A DNA stretch of 64,000 nucleotides from positions 1-64,000 of the forward strand of contig NZ_QWLJ01000002.1 in the NCBI RefSeq assembly GCF_009917385.1, written 5' to 3'. Below the pieces are notes generated by a model. The model was not told where the DNA came from, searched no databases, and worked only from the letters and a program-made list of their open reading frames with translations. Origin of the DNA: Roseburia sp. 1XD42-34 (GTDB lineage Bacteria; Bacillota; Bacilli; Bacillales; Amphibacillaceae). A program made the translations under genes and the position numbers. Positions 1 through 7,699 of this stretch are shown here, in pieces. How positions within the stretch are numbered: position 1 is the first letter of the stretch; each line of letters begins with the position of its first letter.

Positions 1-101
1 ATTATTTGAAACAGCATCATAAAAATAAAGAGTTAAAAATGATCGAATATTTAAAGAGGAAGGGATATCGTATTTCACCATCATATCAGCAACCAGCTTA
101 G
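1..101 (+). CDS. C-terminal fragment of an unidentified protein
   Basis: An open frame enters from the left edge (frame starting at base 3) and stops with TAG at 99-101. The visible 32 residues are basic and end in KRKGYRISPSYQQPA. No family can be named from so little. It is read as the 3' end of a gene because the frame is open from the window edge; chance is not excluded over 33 codons. Bases 102-354 after it hold no gene that I can support. Confidence 0.3.
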   Translation, partial: YLKQHHKNKELKMIEYLKRKGYRISPSYQQPA

Positions 102-354
102 GTAGAAGGTAGATTTAAAAACAAAGTGATATAAATAGGAGCCCCCTCAAAAAAAATCAATGATGAAGGGCTTAGCTTCGTATTGCCTTTAGCCAAGGGT
201 ATTTTCATACAAAGGTTGTATGCTCCATCCGAAACTCGACCCTAAAAATAGCTAATTAGTTGTCTATTTCCTTTCATATATACAGCTTTGATTCATTTTT
301 TAAAAAACAGCCAAGTATAAACGCTCTTCCATACATTGATTTATAACGCATCTA

Positions 355-506
355 AGATGATGTAAGACTCCAGCTTTTAGAGGAAAAGACGGGAGTAATA
401 AGTTCAAATGGGAGAAATAATGGCGCCTGACTCGTGTAAGTGCTTTTTAGGTTATAAGCTTATAGTACTAACATGCAGCAGGCTCCCCTACTGCATGACG
501 TTTCAC
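355..506 (+). repeat. Repeat family R2, copy A (next to tenA 3' end)
   Basis: Shares with the other R2 copies a GTAAGAC-like left part, a TTTAGGT-ATA motif (447-455), a GTACTAAC motif, and a terminal hairpin CATGCAG (472-478)/CTGCATG (491-497) followed by TTTCAC ending at 506. The next three bases (507-509) are the stop codon of tenA, read on the other strand. The hairpin differs in sequence from other copies while pairing is kept, as expected for an RNA-level constraint. The left boundary is approximate. The relation to IS605/IS1341-type right ends is inference. Confidence 0.6.
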
Positions 507-1199
507 TTATGCCATGGAGTGACTATGCCAATGTCTATTGGAGAACCATTCCTCTTTTGAATAAGCCATTTCCCAGAAGGCGAGCTCATATTCTTTCGCA
601 ATAATGAATTGCTCTTTCATTTTTTCTTTTTCCTTTTCACTGGATTCTGCAGCAATTTGATTCAGTAAATTAATTTGCTCGTCGGTCGAGTCTTGGAACC
701 AGTCACTGGCATATGTGGCAATCCAATTTTGATAAATTTTTTCAGCTGGTTTCTCATTTTTATACGTTTTTCCGATATCCGCATAAAGCCAGTAGCAAGG
801 TAACATCGCTGCGATGGTTTGCCCTAGGCTACCAGAATCCGCAGCACGATAAAGATGTGATGTATATGCATATGCAGTCGGTGCTGGTTTGAAATTCTCC
901 CAGTCGCTTTCTGTTATGTGAAGTGTTTCTGCATGTTCTTTATGGACTGTCAACTCTGCTTGTGCAGTTCCTTTTGCTCTTTCAGCAAGCATGGCTGTAA
1001 CTCGGAAATCCTCTGCCAAGGTTGCAGCTAAAGCATGTACTTTTGCGTAGTGTTTCAAATAATAAGTGTCTTGAAGAATATAATACTTAAAAATGTCTAG
1101 TGGTAAGTCCCCTTTGGCAATCCCTTTTACAAATGGATGATTCACACTTTGCTCCCAGCTACTAGCAGTTACCTCTCGTAATGTGTCTGTAAATTGCAT
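507..1199 (-). CDS. tenA: Aminopyrimidine aminohydrolase (thiaminase II)
   Basis: 230 aa, the usual TenA length. TenA hydrolyses amino-HMP and salvages the pyrimidine half of degraded thiamine in the cytoplasm. The family's key residues fall at the Bacillus subtilis numbering: Asp44 (in ILQDTYY), Cys135 (in MLPCYWLY, the nucleophile) and Glu205 (in YELAFWE). ATG start at 1199 is preceded by a GAGGAGGAA ribosome site. The gene stands alone on the minus strand behind a TPP riboswitch, so expression should fall when thiamine pyrophosphate is abundant. An R2 repeat abuts its stop codon. Other TenA-like (TenA_E) enzymes lack the Cys; this one has it, so the classical assignment is favoured. Confidence 0.93.
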   Translation of the reverse strand: MQFTDTLREVTASSWEQSVNHPFVKGIAKGDLPLDIFKYYILQDTYYLKHYAKVHALAATLAEDFRVTAMLAERAKGTAQAELTVHKEHAETLHITESDWENFKPAPTAYAYTSHLYRAADSGSLGQTIAAMLPCYWLYADIGKTYKNEKPAEKIYQNWIATYASDWFQDSTDEQINLLNQIAAESSEKEKEKMKEQFIIAKEYELAFWEMAYSKEEWFSNRHWHSHSMA

Positions 1200-1334
1200 A
1201 AAAAAATTCCTCCTCAGTCATGTTTTTTGAACTGGATCGAGGAGAAAAGGGATATACTTAATAAAGCAATCTATCTGTAAACTCAGACTTTGGTTATATA
1301 TAAACACAAAAATAGATTGCATGGTTAAGTAGTT

Positions 1335-1412
1335 TTCCACTTCCCTCCGCTGGTATTAACCAGATCAGGTTCTAAGGGTCGATGTCTCAGCCTAGTAAGG
1401 CCCCCCCAGTAG
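1335..1412 (-). ncRNA. TPP (THI-element) riboswitch
   Basis: On the minus strand the region contains the conserved THI-box blocks in order: GGGGG at the 5' side, CTGAGA (1385-1390), ACCCTTAGAACCTGATCTGG (1358-1377) and TAATACCAGCG followed by AGGGAAG (1338-1355). This is the standard TPP-sensing aptamer. It lies about 135 bases upstream of tenA. A 9-bp inverted repeat (GCAATCTAT 1266-1274 and ATAGATTGC 1312-1320) between aptamer and gene may be part of the expression platform; no classic poly-T terminator follows it. Confidence 0.95.
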
Positions 1413-1435
1413 AAATTTATTACAACTACACTTGA

Positions 1436-1463
1436 AGGATACCATAGTGTGATATAAAGTCAA
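1436..1463 (-). promoter_or_regulatory. Sigma-A-like promoter of the tenA riboswitch transcript
   Basis: Minus strand TTGACT (1458-1463), 16-base spacer, TATCCT (1436-1441). It is placed just upstream of the TPP aptamer, as needed for a riboswitch leader. Confidence 0.55.
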
Positions 1464-1578
1464 TCCTATTTTGGAAATGTAGTTATAGCAGGAGGCTGTC
1501 TTGTCGAAAGTTCTTACTCATTCCACTTGACGAACGCGAACTCTTGTTCTAATATAATTGAAAGGAGGAATTCTAAAA

Positions 1579-2148
1579 ATGAGACCTGATCTAACTAGGG
1601 AATTAAGTATGCAAGCATTTAAAGATTTCTATTGGTTGAAAGAGGAATTACAAGCGTTTTGCAGGAAAAATGGAATAAGTGCTTCTGGTTCAAAACTGGA
1701 AATCTCCCATCGAGTTGAAGAGTTTCTTCGTACTGGGAAGATTAAAAAACCAATTAGAACAACACAAAAAAATAGCAAAGTAGAAACGAAAGAAGCATTA
1801 AGCTTAGATACAGTAATCCCGGAAAACCATCGCTGCAGTCAGCATGTGCGAGCTTTTTTCAAAACCATTATTCCAAACTTTCATTTCTCTACATACATTC
1901 AGAACTACTTTAAACAAAATGTTGGTAAAACATATCGTGAAGCTGTTAAAGCATGGCGTGAGGAAGAAGAACGGAAAAAAAATTCTGCGTACAAAAAGAA
2001 CATTGCTCCACAATTTGAATATAATCAATTTATTCGTGATTTTTTCGCTGATTCGAATAATCATGGGAAAAGCCGTGAAGACGCTATTAAAGCTTGGAAT
2101 AAGGTGAAACAGCTTCCGGGGAGTAATAAGTATAAACCAAATAATTAG
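1579..2148 (+). CDS. SAP-domain-like protein (DUF6434-type)
   Basis: 189 aa from the ATG at 1579, chosen because AAAGGAGG (1561-1568) lies 10 bases before it; an upstream TTG at 1558 overlaps that site and is unlikely. Residues about 10-50 look like a SAP helix-extended loop-helix (LKEELQAFCRKNGISASGSK then EISHRVEEFLRTGK), a nucleic-acid binding fold. Two tandem copies of a motif follow, about residues 90-130 and 150-185, each with an F-x(3-4)-F pattern and a G-K-(T/S)-R-E-A-x-K-A-W core. This is typical of the DUF6434 region as I remember it. The function is unknown. It is followed by decayed sequence and is apparently monocistronic. Confidence 0.75.
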   Translation: MRPDLTRELSMQAFKDFYWLKEELQAFCRKNGISASGSKLEISHRVEEFLRTGKIKKPIRTTQKNSKVETKEALSLDTVIPENHRCSQHVRAFFKTIIPNFHFSTYIQNYFKQNVGKTYREAVKAWREEEERKKNSAYKKNIAPQFEYNQFIRDFFADSNNHGKSREDAIKAWNKVKQLPGSNKYKPNN

Positions 2149-2862
2149 CATAAAATATGGTGTCGATAAATTAAATATCTCTCTGAAAATAATTTTGATC
2201 TGCTTTATGACTTAGGTGGAGGATGAAATAAATAGAACTACATAAAATCTGATCTTGATTTGGTGGAAGCAGTTTAGTGGTAACGCAATATTTGTACGGG
2301 ATGATGACTAAATATTTTGACCGTGGATACTATTCGAATACTTAGAGCCATTCCCATCGAAATGTCAATGAGAGAAATGGCGAAGCGTAATTTATGACTA
2401 TGATCTTGAACCTTTGTCTCAACTTTTTATGTGCAATATAAACTACCTACAAAATAAGTGGTTGTTTTCTAACTAAATATACTAGAAACATGAATCTAAA
2501 TAGATTGTAAATAAAAATTGTTATTTGTTTCACTAGGTAAAAAGTCTAATATACTTAAAATTCTGAATATTTGAAAGTGAAATTATGTATTTTCACGTCA
2601 CTATTGAGAGGATAAAGTTTATTATGATAAACAGCATCTTGAACGATGTAAAAAATATCCATTTGTATTAATAAAACAAGCTGAGTTCGTGATGGATGAA
2701 GATGATCCGTACCTAACAAGTGATTATCCCATGGATAGGGGTTACAGGGGGCAGCCGATGGAAGTAAAATTTTTAAAGAACTGCCCAGTTTTTATTAGAT
2801 GAATTAATAGAGTAATTCTTTGAAATTATAGTACGGATAAGAAGAGGGGCTTGGAAGTTAGA
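2149..2862. other. Gene-poor stretch with decayed coding traces
   Basis: About 700 AT-rich bases without a complete gene. Isolated ribosome-site-like runs (for example GGTGGAGGATG near 2215) lead only into very short frames. One longer open fragment at 2608-2802 is listed separately. I see no tRNA, terminator or repeat copy here. Confidence 0.5.
2608..2802 (+). pseudogene. Decayed ORF fragment
   Basis: A frame open for 64 codons between TGA (2605-2607) and TGA (2800-2802), with no start codon at its head and no ribosome site. It reads YYDKQHLERCKKYPFVLIKQ near the start and DEDDPYLTSDYPMDRGYRG further on, which has the composition of a real soluble protein. The parent family is not recognised. 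It could also be a chance frame. Confidence 0.3.
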
Positions 2863-3342
2863 ATGGAAAACAATATACAAATTCAAACGAAACGACTTCA
2901 ATTAGTTCCTTGTACGGAAAAGTTAGTAAGGGCTATTTCAAACAGTGGGGAAAGTTTAGGAAACCATATATATTATCACCTCCAAAAGTTGATAGAAGAC
3001 CAGACTCAATTAGGATGGGGACCATGGATTATATTCGAACAAAAGAGTAGTCAGATGATAGGGGATGCTGGCTTTAAAGGAAAACCGAATGTGGCACATG
3101 TGGTAGAAATCGGTTATGGAATTATGGATTTTGCTCGTAACCAAGGATATGCAACCGAAGCTGTAGAAGCGCTTATAAAATGGTCCTTCACATCTTCCTA
3201 TGTAGACAAGGTCATTGCGGAATGTTTAGTGGCGAACTTACCATCTATTAAAGTGCTTGAAAAAGTGGGAATGAGTCGGATAGCAGTAGAAGAGAATCTG
3301 CTGAAATGGGAGATTAGTAGAATGAGCGTCACATGGCTTTGA
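2863..3342 (+). CDS. GNAT-family N-acetyltransferase (RimJ/RimL type)
   Basis: 159 aa from ATG 2863; an in-frame TTG at 2851 sits one base after AGAGGGG and is less likely. The protein opens with the family's IQTKRLQLVPCTE strand, followed by the acceptor/CoA region (IGDAGFKGKPN, VEIGYGIMDFARNQGYATEA, about residues 65-105) and the closing VLEKVGMSR helix. The R/Q-x-x-G-x-A/G acetyl-CoA loop is present as RNQGYA. The substrate cannot be told; members acetylate ribosomal proteins, antibiotics or small amines. It is monocistronic with a terminator overlapping its 3' end. Confidence 0.82.
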   Translation: MENNIQIQTKRLQLVPCTEKLVRAISNSGESLGNHIYYHLQKLIEDQTQLGWGPWIIFEQKSSQMIGDAGFKGKPNVAHVVEIGYGIMDFARNQGYATEAVEALIKWSFTSSYVDKVIAECLVANLPSIKVLEKVGMSRIAVEENLLKWEISRMSVTWL

Positions 3343-3363
3343 TCAGCTATGTTGACGCTTTTT
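3325..3363 (+). terminator. Rho-independent terminator of the GNAT gene
   Basis: AGCGTCA (3325-3331) pairs with TGACGCT (3353-3359), followed by TTTTT. The left arm lies inside the last codons of the acetyltransferase. Confidence 0.7.
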
Positions 3364-3392
3364 AACTGTCTAGGAAATTATAAAAAAATTTT

Positions 3393-3639
3393 GCGGCTGT
3401 GGATAAACTTACGAAGTTATTTAGCCACGTCCGGCACATGAGCCCAGCAACTAGGCGACTTCACTCCATTGCCCTACGATAAGGCCTCATCGGTTCGTCA
3501 CAAAGAGGAAGGCCGACTAACAACGGGCTTGCCGCTCAGGCGTCGGCATACTTCCGTTGCAGGAGCATGATTCCTAAAATTTTAGTTGATTCACTCCAGT
3601 CGCTACGTTGCTAAACGGATGCCCCCGCGCCTTTGTTCT
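3393..3639 (+). repeat. Repeat family R1, copy 1
   Basis: About 245 bp with the family's blocks in order: GCCACGTCCGGC, AGCCCAGCAACTAGGCGAC, CCCTACGATAAG, AGAGGAAGGCCGACT, CGGGCTTGCCGC, GTCGGCATACT, the TTGCAGGAGCATGATTCC hairpin arm, TTTAGTTGATTC, GCTACGTTGCTAAACGG and the end CCTTTGTTCTT. Several blocks are self-complementary. It follows the GNAT terminator. The rest of the gap to 3889 shows nothing I can name. Confidence 0.85.
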
Positions 3640-3889
3640 TATAATTGTTTTCTTTGAGTAGTAGTTAGTGAAAGCAGATACTATCCCGGTGTTAAGATGC
3701 TTTTATAGTTGATAATAGTGGTAGGACTGGACTGGTTTAGGTGCCATTTAAAATTCAGGCACAACAAAGAAGCAAGGGTTTGCTTTGAATCTCCACCAAT
3801 AAAAATGCATTCCACCACTTGCGTTTATGTTTTATCCTCATAAAATTTAGTTGTTCTCAAAAGGTTATAAAAGCAAAATAGACCTCATG

Positions 3890-5149
3890 CTAATCCACTG
3901 TTTTACTCAGTCCGTATACTTCAGCATGGATATCACTGACTCTTGGAATACGTCGCAAATCTGACACGATAAACCATACCAATGATATAGAAAGCATCCC
4001 AAGACCACCAATAGCGAAGACTAATTGTCCACCTAAAACAGTTCCAAGTGAGCCGCCAATCAAAAATCCAAGTGGCATGGCCGCGGACGATAGGCTTGAG
4101 ATAACAGAAAAAACTCTTGCAAGTAGTGAATCTGGAATAATCCGTTGGCCTGTTGCAGCCAACAGTACCTGTGTTGCGCCAAGTGGTATCAGTGATATGC
4201 CGTACAAGATAACAGCGGGAATATCCCATGGTAGAAATGCCGAACTAATCCAAAGTGCCGCACTGAATAAATAGGTTATGATCATTGTCCTACCAAGCGG
4301 AAAATTGCCGGCAACCGAACTTAACAACGCTCCAATTAAAAATCCCGCTGAAAACGCACCCATTAGAAATCCATAGATAGTCGACCCGCCACGGAAATCT
4401 GCGTAAACAGGCATCACTGCCAAAGCAACACCAAAAGAAAAATTAGCTATAATGGTAGCGATAAAAAATTTGCTAATAATGGATTGAAAAACATACTGAA
4501 AACCCTCTTTTAAGTCCCTTGCGTACTTGTTAAATGCGTGTGTTAGTGTTTGTTTACCTTTTTTCTCTTTTTCCTCCGTTTTAAAAGAAGGTAATGACCA
4601 GAATAGGAGGAAGGCAACCATAAAAACGATAGAATCTAATAAATAGATGGTAACAGCACCAATGAGACTTATAAGAACACCGGCAATACCATTAAATGTC
4701 ATATCAATGCCTTGATTGGCAAAAGAGAAAAGCGAATTTCCTTTAACCAAATCATCTTTTTTCAATAATTTTGGCAATGCGACTGTTTGCGCTGGATAAG
4801 AAAATTGTTGAATACAAGATATAATTGGCATAATAAGAAGGACCATCCACACATGTAAATTTCCGGTGTAATGAACTATTGGGATAATAAGTACTAAAAT
4901 GATTTGACATAGTTGGGTCAACATTAATGTTTTCCGTAATGACCAGCGATCGATAAAAGGTCCAGCTAAAAATTGAAAAACATCAGGAGTCTTGGTTAAG
5001 AATCCTGCTAAGCCGGTATAAAAAGCAGAGTGGCTTAACTCATAGACCAACCACATTGCCGCAATAGCATACATGCTATCTCCAATATTAGAGGCGATTT
5101 TACCTAAAAACAGCTTTATAAATGGTTTGTTTCTTAAAAGGACCCACAT
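3890..5149 (-). CDS. MFS transporter (DHA3-like exporter)
   Basis: 419 aa, 12 hydrophobic segments. The N-terminus has the typical WVLLRNKPFIKLFLGKIASN helix lead of MefA/EntS-like drug:H+ antiporters, and loop 2-3 has the MFS motif A-like DRWSLRKTLML. Start ATG 5149 is preferred: a promoter at 5216-5244 would start RNA near 5208, leaving no leader for the upstream alternative at 5209. It is the last gene of a minus-strand block with an acyltransferase and a ThiF/MccB-like enzyme. In microcin C and pantocin clusters an MFS pump exports the product and protects the producer; that role is inferred here. Substrate unknown. Confidence 0.85.
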   Translation of the reverse strand: MWVLLRNKPFIKLFLGKIASNIGDSMYAIAAMWLVYELSHSAFYTGLAGFLTKTPDVFQFLAGPFIDRWSLRKTLMLTQLCQIILVLIIPIVHYTGNLHVWMVLLIMPIISCIQQFSYPAQTVALPKLLKKDDLVKGNSLFSFANQGIDMTFNGIAGVLISLIGAVTIYLLDSIVFMVAFLLFWSLPSFKTEEKEKKGKQTLTHAFNKYARDLKEGFQYVFQSIISKFFIATIIANFSFGVALAVMPVYADFRGGSTIYGFLMGAFSAGFLIGALLSSVAGNFPLGRTMIITYLFSAALWISSAFLPWDIPAVILYGISLIPLGATQVLLAATGQRIIPDSLLARVFSVISSLSSAAMPLGFLIGGSLGTVLGGQLVFAIGGLGMLSISLVWFIVSDLRRIPRVSDIHAEVYGLSKTVD

Positions 5150-5215
5150 CAAGAGCAACCCGTTTCTATAATATTTATTCAAATATAAATCTAGCAGAAG
5201 AAGAATCAACCACAG

Positions 5216-5244
5216 GATAAAAACTTATCCCTATGGATTGTCAA
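5216..5244 (-). promoter_or_regulatory. Sigma-A-like promoter of the MFS gene
   Basis: TTGACA (5239-5244), 17-base spacer, TTTATC (5216-5221) on the minus strand. It gives the exporter its own transcript in addition to any read-through from the acyltransferase 190 bases upstream. Confidence 0.55.
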
Positions 5245-5398
5245 CTTTTTTTCATTAGCTTAATTGCAAAATGGCGATAAGCATTTGTACGTGTTTGTAA
5301 CGAAGGTTTTTTCTGTTTTCTAAGAAAAACATCCTCTCTAAACCGCAATTAGGAGTCTTTTATCCAGAAAGATTTACAGTATCTCAGAGTGAATTTAT

Positions 5399-6298
5399 TT
5401 AATCAATTAAATGATCCCAGAGCCACTGTTCGGGATGTTTCATAATCCATTCTTCTCCTTGGGTAAATAACTTTTGTATAAAAGTAGATTGGGATAATAT
5501 GTTAGGATCAAGAACATCTCCAACCATAAATTGAACGTTTTGTTCATCTTCATTCCAAATGGAACCGATTGGGTATACTTTTGCTGATAAACGTTTAGCA
5601 AGCACATAGACACCAATTGGAGCTTTAAATGTTCCTCCTAAAAAACGTACTTCTTCTTCCTCTTGATTAATTCCATATGAAAACTCTGGAAAAATAATAC
5701 CAACGGCTCCACGCATGATCGCTTTGGAAAACCGTAAAGGGCTTGTATGAGAGGGAACGGGAACCATCGTTATTGATGTGTTGAACGTTTCGTCTAGATA
5801 TGTAGACATCCATTGATAAATAATATCTATTTCGTCACTGTTTACGAGTATGGTAGTGTTGTCAAAAAAACGTGTAATTAAAGGCATAGACATAGTATGC
5901 ATGCCCATATGAAAAGGCGCTAAAATAATCCGATTTTTGGAATCAGGCTTTTTCATTGTTTGTAATAAGCGATCACTGTCTTGATTAATAATCCGATCGT
6001 ATTGTTTAGAGTATAAAGCAAGTGATAAGTAAGTCCAAGCAGACTTTCTTTTTTCCACAAATAAACTATAGGCATGACTGACTTCCTCGGCAAGCGGCTT
6101 CAACTTTGGAAAAGTATTGATAACCTTTAAATATTTTTGTTGTTGTTTTTCTAATTGTTCCCTTGTTAATTCCAATTCTTCTTCTACGATATTTTTAAAA
6201 AATCGGTATGCCAGTTCTTGATCCTCTTTTGTATAAAAGGGAATGCTTTTCCAAATGGATTGAAATTGTAATAGATTATTAAAGTTTAAAATTGACAT
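5399..6298 (-). CDS. LpxL/HtrB-like lysophospholipid acyltransferase-family protein
   Basis: 299 aa from ATG 6298, chosen because AAGAAGGTGAT lies just before it. Features of the LpxL/HtrB branch: a histidine loop LAPFHMGMHT (about residues 126-135), IIFPEFSYG (201-209), GGTFKAPIGVYVLAKR (221-236) with a following VYPIG strand, and the closing HPEQWLWDHL (288-297). No signal peptide or clear membrane helix. The usual catalytic H-x4-D/E reads H-M-G-M-H-T, so the acid is missing at the expected place. Gram-positives have no lipid A, so the acceptor must be something else. Position between a ThiF/MccB-like enzyme and an MFS exporter suggests it may acylate a small product; this is inference. Confidence 0.7.
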   Translation of the reverse strand: MSILNFNNLLQFQSIWKSIPFYTKEDQELAYRFFKNIVEEELELTREQLEKQQQKYLKVINTFPKLKPLAEEVSHAYSLFVEKRKSAWTYLSLALYSKQYDRIINQDSDRLLQTMKKPDSKNRIILAPFHMGMHTMSMPLITRFFDNTTILVNSDEIDIIYQWMSTYLDETFNTSITMVPVPSHTSPLRFSKAIMRGAVGIIFPEFSYGINQEEEEVRFLGGTFKAPIGVYVLAKRLSAKVYPIGSIWNEDEQNVQFMVGDVLDPNILSQSTFIQKLFTQGEEWIMKHPEQWLWDHLID

Positions 6299-6344
6299 TT
6301 TATCACCTTCTTTGGGATTTGCGTAATGTATTAACCATCTAAAC

Positions 6345-6408
6345 GAACAAAGATGAAGAACGCCGTTTAGCAACGTAGCAACTGGAACAAATCAACTAAA
6401 GATAAAGT
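6345..6408 (-). repeat. Repeat family R1, 3'-end fragment
   Basis: Contains the reverse of the R1 end: GAACAAAG, then GCCGTTTAGCAACGTAGCAA and AATCAACTAAAG. Only the last 65 bases of the family are left. It sits in the 142-base gap between the ThiF-like and acyltransferase genes. Confidence 0.6.
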
Positions 6409-6440
6409 GGACCTTCTATAAACAGTGTTTTTTGTCTTGC

Positions 6441-7583
6441 TTAGGTAAAATTAACATAATGGTTGGTTATGTGGGAGCATATTTCACATTTTTCATCCCG
6501 CGAACCAGCTCGCCAATTAAATTTACCAGTCTCTAAATTAAAATCACCTACTCCGTTTGTCAGTAAAGGCTTTGTTAATTTGGTAATAACACTAACTGTG
6601 TCCGCTATAATAAAACTTACAAGAACTTGAATTAATGGATTAAAAGAACCGGAAACCCCACGTATATGTTGGAAGGAACGATAAGTCTCCTTTTTCTCAA
6701 TCAGTGAGTCATAACATTGCCAACACCCAGTTAATCCAGGAATAACAGTAGTACCAGTACTCGTAGAATGACCATGGTATCCCCCACCCACAATATGCGG
6801 TATGTTAAATTTCGTAAGGTGAGGAGTGATCCAAGACGCAAGTATATCTACGGAAGGTTCATCGGCACATAGAATTACTATGGAACATGTATTAAGTCTT
6901 TCTAAGAGGAGGGGAGAGATCTCCTGTGTAATAGGGGAAGCTAGCCCCTCTATCAATGTTCCGTATCTATTATGTAAAATATCTTTTAAAACATTTACCT
7001 TTAATTTACCAACAGAGTCTCTAGCATATAATGGTTGGTGGGTTAGATTGTGGCTGCTTACATCATCATGATCAATCAGAATAAGTGAGGGGATTCCCAT
7101 TGCGGCAAGTTCATGTGCAACCCTACTTCCAACGCCGCCTACTCCAATAATTCCAACACGACTAGAATTCCACGCCTGCTCACTATTATATAATTTATCC
7201 AGAGATGATGTTTGTGCAGCAAGATAGCTCCATAAGCGACTATCCACTGTTAACTTCCAGGGTAGATTCCCAACTAACAAGATTTTATCATTTACTAGAG
7301 TTTGCAATGTTTCCTCTATTAACTCGTTGCTAATTTCATGTTGCTTTCCCCACGAGAGGAGTTCTTCAAAAGAACGAGGCTCTTGTAAATATTTTAAAAA
7401 GTTTATAAATACACTCAGACCTTCGTAAACGATGCTCTCGGTACGGTTCAGCAATGTGCAAATAATTTGTCCATGTTCCGTTTCTTCCACCTGTACATCG
7501 GGTTGTTTTAGCCAATATTGCGCCAATTTAAATTCCCCTCCTGTGAGAAGAAGCCAACTCTTGGAAAGAATCGGCTTCTTCAT
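6441..7583 (-). CDS. ThiF/MccB-like E1-type adenylating enzyme with leader-binding-like N-terminus
   Basis: 380 aa from ATG 7583. Residues 1-105 resemble the PqqD-like/peptide-clamp domain found before ThiF domains in MccB and TOMM leader-binding proteins. Then come the nucleotide loop GIIGVGGVGSRVAHEL (145-159), ILIDHDDVSSHNLTHQ (168-183), CADEPS, and two CxxC zinc knuckles, CWQC (287-290) and CEIC (366-369). These enzymes adenylate a peptide C-terminus; MccB makes the peptide-nucleotide of microcin C. The usual NLxRQ arginine is His here (NLTHQ). ATG 7583 has no ribosome site of its own and lies 5 bases after the stop of a 16-codon ORF, so translational coupling is likely. In-frame ATGs at 7595 and 7631 are alternatives but not better placed. 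Confidence 0.82.
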   Translation of the reverse strand: MKKPILSKSWLLLTGGEFKLAQYWLKQPDVQVEETEHGQIICTLLNRTESIVYEGLSVFINFLKYLQEPRSFEELLSWGKQHEISNELIEETLQTLVNDKILLVGNLPWKLTVDSRLWSYLAAQTSSLDKLYNSEQAWNSSRVGIIGVGGVGSRVAHELAAMGIPSLILIDHDDVSSHNLTHQPLYARDSVGKLKVNVLKDILHNRYGTLIEGLASPITQEISPLLLERLNTCSIVILCADEPSVDILASWITPHLTKFNIPHIVGGGYHGHSTSTGTTVIPGLTGCWQCYDSLIEKKETYRSFQHIRGVSGSFNPLIQVLVSFIIADTVSVITKLTKPLLTNGVGDFNLETGKFNWRAGSRDEKCEICSHITNHYVNFT

Positions 7584-7588
7584 TTTAA

Positions 7589-7639
7589 TTAGCATTTTTT
7601 GTTGTTTCCAGATGTATAACGTTTTACACATTTAACCAT
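7589..7639 (-). CDS. 16-aa ORF, candidate precursor peptide
   Basis: Reads MVKCVKRYTSGNNKKC, stop TAA at 7589-7591. AAGGTGG (7648-7654) lies 8 bases before the ATG at 7639, the best initiation signal of the whole block, and a near-consensus promoter ends 32 bases upstream. It overlaps the upstream part of the ThiF frame in a different phase and stops 5 bases before the ThiF ATG. The size and position match mccA, the 7-codon-plus precursor placed before mccB. Known MccA-like peptides end in Asn; this one ends in Cys, so the chemistry would differ. It could instead be a leader peptide that only couples translation. Confidence 0.5.
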   Translation of the reverse strand: MVKCVKRYTSGNNKKC

Positions 7640-7670
7640 TTCCATCACCACCTTGGTTTATTTGTAAAAA

Positions 7671-7699
7671 ATTATAATATATTGCCAAAAAATAGTCAA
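7671..7699 (-). promoter_or_regulatory. Near-consensus sigma-A promoter of the peptide/ThiF operon
   Basis: TTGACT (7694-7699), 17-base spacer, TATAAT (7671-7676) on the minus strand. Transcription would start about 25 bases before the 16-codon ORF, which puts its ribosome site in a short leader. Confidence 0.75.

Noticed and set aside
7589-7639. Calling the 16-codon ORF a true mccA
   Set aside because: All MccA-like peptides I know end in Asn, which MccB needs; this one ends in Cys. Only a functional analogy is claimed.
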